Source: Symsagittifera roscoffensis
Taxonomy: Eukaryota > Xenacoelomorpha > Acoela > Convolutidae
DNA: 64,000 nucleotides
Direction: 5' to 3'
Assembly (NCBI RefSeq): GCF_963678635.1
Contig: NC_087066.1
Coordinates: forward strand, 14,430,517-14,494,516
Positions 57,290 through 64,000 of the stretch are shown piece after piece. Position 1 is the first letter of the stretch. The number at the start of each line of letters is the position of its first letter. Made by a program: the position numbers and the translations under genes. Under the pieces are notes generated by a model. That model saw only the letters and a program-made list of their open reading frames with translations. It was not told where the DNA came from and ran no database searches.

Positions 57290-58395
57290 CACTTGATTTG
57301 AACCGGATAAAAAATGTTCCTAAGTCAAACTTGTTTTTAAATGATGTTCTGGACATGAACATAATTGGACTTTGGCCTGAATTGACTTCTAACTTCTGGC
57401 AAGCGTAAAAATCCCCATTTATTGGCAAAATTAGTGACAATAAAGTCGCTTTCGATTTCGATTTCGTTTAAAGCTTGATAATTTTGCTCCGAAAAAGATA
57501 TTATTCCGTTGTTTCCTCTTAATGATTTTCGATAATTATTGAAGGAAAAATATATATATAAATTGAACAATCGTGTTCTCAATCGAGATACATACAACCA
57601 ATCTACAGACCGACGATATACTCGACCGACCCACCACAGACCGAACACAGGTGGAAACATGGTCCGCCGACAATCGACGACAAACCAGACGAAACCCTTG
57701 ACGACTCCGTTTTTTGTGAATGAGATGTACCTCAGTGAAAGGTGATTGTGCAATTTCACGAAGGTGTATGCAGACAGCTACCTGCAAGTGAGACAGGAAT
57801 CTCCCCAACCGTTTTTGATGGCCGAAGTTGTGAGATGGCCGAAACTACTGTAAGACGTAACTTTTCAGTTTAGTTTCTTCATAAACCAGAGCTATAATTG
57901 TTTTACAATCCTTTAAAGTTTTTTATTGTAACCCATCAAATCCATTCAGTGTGCTAAAATGTTGATTTCATTATGTTTACCGTGATTTTGCCAATAGTCT
58001 AACCCAAATACCCCACCCAGAAAATCCGAAATCCAAAAAAAAATCGAAAATTGAAAAAATTTGACTTAAAGTTAACATTTGTTTTCATTTGCTAGTTTAT
58101 AGTTAGTAGTCGATAACTCAAACCCGAACCCACCGTTCCGACCCGTTAGAAAAAAATTTTGTGAAAATTTTTGAGAAAATTTTCGCAAAAAATTGAAAAA
58201 TCCGAAATCGACCCCAAATCGTCTAATTTCGGTACCAAACTGACGTAGATGATAAGAAGAAAAAAAAATTTTTCGAAAAAAAAAAAAATTTGTCATTTTT
58301 TTTTGCGAAAAAAAACAGCCCGGCAAACGCAAGCACTGCAAAATTACGCAGTGTACAGACCCCTTAGCAGCATATCAAGTCAATCCCTTTGAATT
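57290..58395. other. Non-coding region between BEL/Pao fragment and next element
   Basis: No supportable gene. 57569-57720 is G+C-richer (GAGATACATACAACCAATC, ACCGACGATATACTCGACCG) and may be LTR or untranslated retroelement sequence. 58060-58330 is very A/T-rich with poly(A) and poly(T) runs. LTR borders could not be fixed. Confidence 0.4.
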
Positions 58396-58397
58396 TT

Positions 58398-58463
58398 TGC
58401 AACTCCGGTTGTTTCTGAGCAGGTGTGAGATTCTCAAAATCCGGTTGACTTGATTCCCCCCAG
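58398..58463 (+). repeat. Direct repeat S, copy 1
   Basis: TGCAACTCCGGTTGTTTCTG then AGCAGGTGTGAG, TTGACTTGATTCCCC. It is repeated 843 bases downstream (59241). The pair flanks the 200-codon frame and could be ends of an inserted element or parts of LTR/leader sequence. Confidence 0.7.
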
Positions 58464-58482
58464 ATTTTTTTTATCGTGCCGA

Positions 58483-59097
58483 ATGCCGTCGTAAAGGTAT
58501 ATATTAGCCGCTAGCTCGCTCTCTCGTGCTCATAAAACGCTACGTATAGCCGAGCAAAACCGTATATCGCAATACTGTTATGCCCTTGGTGGTTTAAGTC
58601 TCAACCACAAGTACCAATCAAAACGTGCCCAAACTTTTTTAGACGGCGAATTAGCCCATAGAAATGATATAATAATCTGGCACGACCTGATCAACAATTC
58701 AATCAGCAAGCACAATAGTAACAACGATACAGCACTCACGGAATTCGGACTGCGCAACATTCTGCTTTATTACAAACGTAATATTGCTGCAATTGTATAT
58801 AGTCAACGAGTCGAAACTCCTAATATCTACGATTTGCTTTGCTCAACGGGCATTTTAATTTTAAGCGTGACTGGCGACTTAATCTCTAAGCGTAAGCAGA
58901 AAGACACTCGCTTACTCCGTCAGTACTTCCAAATTCACCAAGAAACTGACCTTGAACTAAAGTCTTTCTCGATAGTCCGAAGTAATACGGCAAACTTAAG
59001 AAAAATAAAAAACAAAAAAAAGCGACCCTCTCAAAAAAAGCGTCGTGCCGAACGCAACCGCCGCCTAGCTGTCGAATCTGCAGCAAAGAACCTTTGA
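58483..59097 (+). CDS. Unidentified ~200-codon frame with stop at codon 4
   Basis: The frame is open from 58495 to TGA 59095-59097 (200 codons) with no Met. An ATG at 58483 is in the same frame but is followed after two codons by TAA (58492-58494). The translation is clearly protein-like: HRNDIIIWHDLINNSISKH, YYKRNIAAIVYSQR, then GDLISKRKQKD, and a highly basic C terminus with KKKRPSQKKRRAERNRR. The first half has the look of a small alpha/beta enzyme-like domain of the kind carried by some transposable elements, but I cannot name it securely. It may be an accessory frame of the neighbouring retroelement, a broken gene, or an exon. Confidence 0.5.
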
Positions 59098-59240
59098 TGT
59101 TCTTTGTAGTGTCAATGAATTTCAATTTGTAATTTAATTCTAAATTACAGTTTTCCTTCTTTTTTTTATTTCCGCTCGCTCTAAATCGTAAAGGTGAACT
59201 TCCCCACCCCCCTTTGTAAAGTAAAGTGTGACGATCTTTA

Positions 59241-59310
59241 TTGCAACTCCGGTTTTTCTGAGCAGGTGTGAAGAGTGACATCACACTTGACTTTTTAATC
59301 CCCTGGTATC
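59241..59310 (+). repeat. Direct repeat S, copy 2
   Basis: TGCAACTCCGGTTTTTCTG, AGCAGGTGTGAAG, then TTGACTTTTTAATCCCCTGG. Partner of 58398-58463. It is followed by CTGGTATCATCTACCG, which could include a primer-binding site, though I could not match it to a tRNA. Confidence 0.7.
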
Positions 59311-59408
59311 ATCTACCGTTCATAATTTGAAGATTCCTTCTCAAACTCTCCCACCGCCGCCGCCACCACCCCGCCCCGTCCTCGCCCCCGCTTCCCTTCA
59401 TTCCACGT

Positions 59409-62400
59409 ATGCCAGCAGCAGTGGTCCCCACATTACATGCTTCTGTCCCAATTAATACAACAGTCAATACGGCAACCCAGCCGGTGAACCTGATTCCTAT
59501 TACTGCTCCACCAGCGAGTATTAATAACTCAACTCGTGTTTCAACAAATCAACCATCCTTCAACTATCCACATCCAGTTCGTTATATAACCAATATGAAT
59601 ACCTGGAGAATGGCACCTCCAACCACCGCGCCATTTACCGCATCAGATTCTACAGTACCCCAGGCGTTAAATACCGTTCAAACTGTCACACCAATAGTGC
59701 AACCACCACTTTCACAATACCCGTGCACTGTTGGAGGGACAGTGTTTTACAATAACCAAGCGCCAGTGTCAACACAGCAGATGTCTCAAGTCCCCAGCTA
59801 TCCACATAGTGCCTTAGCTTATCTGACATCATTTGTTCCTCAGCCACACAATTTCGCTTCAACCTCAGTTCAACCACCACCTAATGCAGTAACCCTTGAA
59901 GATTTAAAGGAAATACTAACTTTCAACCGTAAGGATCCAATACCACCGTGGAACCTTAGGAAATACGGTGGCTGTCCACTTCAGTGGTTTGAATGGATTG
60001 GACAATTTCGAAGTGCTGTGGACTCTCAAATCTTGTCAGATGATGTTAAGCTGCACTACCTTAAATCATTAGTCAAAGATAAAGCTGAGACTGCTATAGC
60101 TGAGTTTGCCTATAGTGGTACGATGTACAAAGATGCTCTCATGAAACTTGAAAGAAAAATTGGCCAACCTCAAGTAATAATACGTGCATATCTGGACAAA
60201 CTTTATAATTCACCGCCCGTTAAGATGCATAGTTCCGACAGCATCATAAGTTTTGCATCCATGATAGCAAGCATAGTTGGAGTGTTCAAATCTTTACATT
60301 ACAACGCAGACCATGAAAGTGCAACACTTCTCGATAAAGCAATAGAGAAGCTCCCACCTAATATGAAAGAGTCTTGGTCGTTCCACACCGTAAAACGGAG
60401 TTTGTATGCTCCGTCTTTAATTGATTTCAATCATTGGCTGGAGGATAAAGCTGAAGCGCATGAACGTATGCGTCCTTCATCAAATTACAATAGAAATCAG
60501 GATAATTCGGTTCGGACAAAAACCAATGTTAAAATGTTTGCCGCAAACTCGCAAGCTAAGTTTGACGCAAATATTCAATATAGTCCATGTTTAGTTTGTA
60601 AAGGCAAGTATTCAATTTTTAATTGTAGCGTTTTTAAAGTAAAAACTCCAACACAGCGTGCTAAATTTTGCGCTGAAAATAAGCTTTGCTTTTCTTGTTT
60701 TCAAGGAAATCACATGTTTAGGAAATGTCCCAAGCCCAAAACGTGTCCTAAACCACAGTGCAAGAGCACTCATAATGTGTTACTGCACGGCGCAGAACGC
60801 GTTTTCCCTACAAATAACCAATCTGGTTATGCACCGCACACAACTGCAGCCAATCCCGCAGTTCAAACTCCATTTAGACCCACGACGCAAAAAAATACTT
60901 GTGGGACATCCCTTATGAATCTAAAAGGACTGATGCCACTTATAAATCTCACATTATCATCAAATGACTCTGAAACCACCGCACTTGTGTTATGTGACAC
61001 AGCTTGCAGTCACTCTTGTATTTCACCTGATTTTGCTCGCAGACTCAATCTGACAGGTAGGAAAATTGATTTGACTGTCAATGGCGCCAATTGTTCCGAA
61101 GATATTACTTCAGAACAAGTTGATTTGAACGTTTTTTCTGAATTTGATCCAGATATTTCGTTCACCGTTTGTGCATATGTAAAAAACAGCATTTACATAG
61201 GTTCAGATATAATTAACGTTCGTAGGTTGCAAGAGAAATACTCTCACTTGGAACCAATTGATTCAGTCGAATTTCGGTACGCTGATGTCGATATGATTTT
61301 AGGTCAAGATGTTTATGAGTACATTTGTCTTCTGGAATACTGCCAGGATAAAAGCCAAAAATCACCTTTCTCCGTTCGCCTCCCAATTGGATGGGTCTTA
61401 AGTGGTCCACTCCCTGCCTCCACCGGCCTGATCTCAACATGCTTGCATTGTAACATCGAAGATGTAAGTTTGGTAGAGCAGGTCAAATCTTGGTACGAAC
61501 TTGAATCATACGGTACGTATAAACAAGTAGATGCCCGATCGTCAGACGATAAAAGAGCGAATAAATTTTTAGAAGCATCAACTATACATGATGGTGATAG
61601 ATACGCCGTTGGGATGCTTTGGACCGAAGACCACTCACAGTTGCCCAATAACTACTACTCCGCCTTAGCACAACTTAAATCTCTGGAAAAACGTTTAGAC
61701 AAAGACACAAACCTCAGGGCTTTATACGCAAAAAACATTCAAGAAGATTTTGACAAAGGTTACGTCATCAAAGTGAATACACATGACTGCACAAATCGTT
61801 CCGCTAGGGAATGGTATCTTCCTCATCACCCCGTGATTAATCCAAATAAACCCGGAAAAGTCCGCCGCGTCCTAAATGGTGCAGCCAAATTTCATGGATC
61901 GTCACTTAAAAAAGCTCTTTTGGTTGGCCCAGATTTGCTTCAGAATCTGCTGGTCGTCCTAATGAGATTCCGTCAACATCAACATGCAGTATCAGCTGAT
62001 ATTGAAGGCATGTTCCTTCAGGTTGGTGTTCTCCCAATCGACCAACTGTCACTTCGTTTTCTGTGGCGGGAGGATCCCACAACCGATGTGGTAACGTATC
62101 AATACACGCGACACATTTTCGGAGCTTGTGACTCGCCCACATGATCTAATTTTGCTCTTCAAAAGACAGCTCGCGACAATCAAGTCTTGTTCCCCGACGC
62201 AGCGTCAGCCGTGATGCAAAAATTCAATATGGACGATTATCTTGATTCGTTTCCCGAACCTGAACAGGCATTAAAATTAAGTAAGGACCTTGTAGAACTA
62301 CTTAAGTTAGGAGGATTTAAGTTGACAAATTTCGTGAGCAATGTCAAAGAGATTCAGAAAGAGTTATGTACGTCAAGCGACAATTTAAGTCAAGTTAAGG

Positions 62401-64000
62401 AGGTTCTAAGTAGTGAAGGTCAAGAATCGCATGTTCTAGGTTTGAAATGGGATCACGTTCTCGATACATTGGTAGTTAGTCGAGGTGTAAACAGAGAACT
62501 GAAGGATACTGTTAGCCAACGTACAGTTCTAAGTTTTGTCTCTTCAGTTTTCGACCCTATTGGGTTAGTCGCTCCGTACACTGCCAGAGCCCGACTACTT
62601 CTTAAAGAGATTTGGAGAATCAGTGGTCAACAATGAGATAACCCACTTCCTTTGGACTTGAATACCAAATTCCTCAAATGGCGGTCTGGTCTACCCATCC
62701 TGGGTCAACTGATCATACCGAGATGCTACTTTCCATCCGCAGTTGACAAAATTGAACTCCATATGTTTGGTGACAGTTCACAGGAAGTCTTCTGTGCAGT
62801 TGGATTTCTCCGTGCGCGCATTATTGATACACATGAGACAAAACTCGCCTTCGTTTTGGGTAAAGCCCGCGTAGCACCAATGAAGGCTATTTCCATCCCA
62901 AAATTAGAGCTGCAAGCTTCTTTGCTTGCTACACGCCTCAAAATAGATATCATGAAAGCACTTTCGATCCCTAAAAATGATGTCTTTATGTGGACTAACA
63001 GCACCACTGTGCTACAATGGCTCCATTCGACTGCAAAGCAGCCAGTATTCGTCGCTAATCGAGTAGGCGAAATACTGGAAGTTACCACTGTCGACGAATG
63101 GTATCACGTAGATACTGAAAACAACCCAGCTGATACTGGTACTCGATGTATTGCCGCTGAAGCCTTGAAAGACAGCAGCTGGACTCAAGGTCCCAGCTTC
63201 CTCAGAACCAGTGATTGGCCTTTTCGACCAAATGTCGATGTGATTACAAAAAGAAAATTAAAAGGTCCTATCGATGATGTCATCGATACTGCCACTAATT
63301 TTGTAATCAATCCGTCAGTCCCTGAACCCGTCATTAAGTGGAAACGTTACAGCTCGTTTCTCAAATAGTTGCGCGTAGTAGCATTCATCCTCCGATTAAA
63401 TCCTAAATTTAATCATTTCCGTGGAACAATCGCTATTATCGTTAAACCGTCTGAGATAGATAATTCTCAACGAACGTTGTTTCTTCTTTCTCAAAAAGAA
63501 GCGTTCCCCTCAGAGTTCAAATTATTGAGTTGTGAGAAATATGTTAAGAATGTAAGCCCTATTGCAACTCTCTCCCCATTCATTGACCCCGATGGACTTC
63601 TTAGATCCATAGGACGCATTAGTCGTCTCTCTGAACTCGAATTTAAAAATAAATATCCCATCATACTTGATGGCCGTCATCCATTAGTCAAACTGTTTGT
63701 GGCTCATCAACACAACAAGCATGAGCATCAGTCAATTGACTACCTACGATCTGTCATCCAGATAGAATATGCAATCTTAAAATTAAGATCATTGCTCCGT
63801 AACATTGAGCTTAATTGTAAAAACTGCCGAAAGCGAAAGTTGAAAACCATCACCCCTTTCATGTTTGATCTGCCAATTGAGCGTCTTGGATACCGCCAAG
63901 CGCCCTTCAACAATTGCGGAGTCGATTACTTCGGACCCTTTCACGTAACAATCCGTAGGAGTTCGGAGAAACGTTGGGCGTTTTTGTTCACTTGTTTGAC
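59409..64000 (+). pseudogene. BEL/Pao retrotransposon gag-pol, nearly intact, 3 in-frame stops, truncated by window
   Basis: One continuous frame from ATG 59409 to the window end, interrupted only by TGA 62142-62144 (codon 912), TGA 62634-62636 (codon 1076) and TAG 63366-63368 (codon 1320), with no frameshift. Domains in order: a Pro/Thr-rich gag N terminus; DUF1759-like gag domain (about residues 185-330, LQWFEWIGQFRS); CCHC-type knuckles (about 393-450, CFSCFQGNHMFRKC); aspartic protease (about 529, LCDTACSHSCIS, with DTA in place of the usual DTG/DSG) and DUF1758; reverse transcriptase (about 790-1000, SADIEGMFLQV and MDDYLDS catalytic Asp motifs); RNase H-like region (about 1117-1210, HMFGDSS, PKLELQAS, with WTNSTT where Asp is expected); integrase zinc-binding region and start of the core (about 1420-1530, CGVDYFGPF). 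The gag part lacks the N-terminal block seen at 29290-29800 in the decayed copy. Stops and the Asp-to-Asn change indicate an inactive but fairly young copy. Confidence 0.95.

Noticed and set aside
57337-57808. Minus-strand frames of 90-140 codons
   Set aside because: Antisense to the putative BEL/Pao untranslated region. No domain or splice support.
1-64000. CRISPR array
   Set aside because: No direct repeats with regular unique spacers. All tandem repeats here are satellite, minisatellite or microsatellite, and the sequence is eukaryotic.

Overview
The window looks like repeat-rich, AT-rich (roughly one third G+C by eye) nuclear DNA from an invertebrate animal. Supporting this are split genes with GT-AG introns and AATAAA-type poly(A) signals, BEL/Pao LTR retrotransposons, an APE-type non-LTR retrotransposon, hAT-type MITEs, satellite DNA, and a 200-base run of N marking an assembly gap. 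Nothing bacterial (operons, ribosome binding sites) is visible. I cannot name the species.

Only two host genes are well supported. They are tandem paralogues on the minus strand encoding small LRAT/PLAAT (HRASLS)-type proteins of the NlpC/P60 fold. Gene A has coding exons at 40679-40927 and 36587-36868; gene B has coding exons at 52578-52826 and 48256-48534. Both split the protein after codon 83 in phase 0 across a ~4 kb intron, both keep the His-His-Cys catalytic set (His21, His33, Cys113), both end in a C-terminal membrane helix with a basic tail, and both have a probable 3' splice site exactly 10 bases before the ATG. Weaker candidates are an internal exon at 25786-26041 (-), a two-exon 3' gene end at 54654-54890 (-), a 200-codon frame at 17471-18085 (+), a 200-codon frame without a usable ATG at 58495-59097 (+), and an N-terminal coding fragment at 5195-5386 (-).

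Layout: 1-9.4 kb holds four hAT MITEs with 8-bp target duplications and three copies of a ~515-bp repeat with hairpins at both ends (called F1 here). 9.9-15 kb is an old ~2 kb tandem duplication with CT microsatellites at matching positions. 15.3-21.5 kb holds a palindromic MITE, another F1, a GTCGA minisatellite interrupted by the 17.5-kb reading frame, and a second block of direct repeats. 22.3-24 kb is a ~164-bp satellite with a ~458-bp higher-order period. 24.5-29.2 kb holds F1 copies, two of them head to tail, and the isolated exon. 29.3-35.3 kb is a heavily decayed BEL/Pao element. 36.5-53 kb is the LRAT gene pair with repeats in its introns, including a dead LINE inside gene B's intron and a strong miRNA-like hairpin just upstream of gene B. 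54.6-57.3 kb holds the small gene end, a 680-bp palindromic MITE, a tRNA-derived SINE-like piece and the 3' end of another BEL/Pao. 59.4-64 kb is a much fresher BEL/Pao gag-pol with three in-frame stops, cut by the window edge.

The most distinctive unexplained items are the F1 repeat family (asymmetric inverted repeats plus terminal hairpins, Helentron/DINE-like), the hairpin at 53072-53150, the paired tandem duplication at 10-15 kb, and tRNA-like pieces directly behind two BEL/Pao integrase ends.
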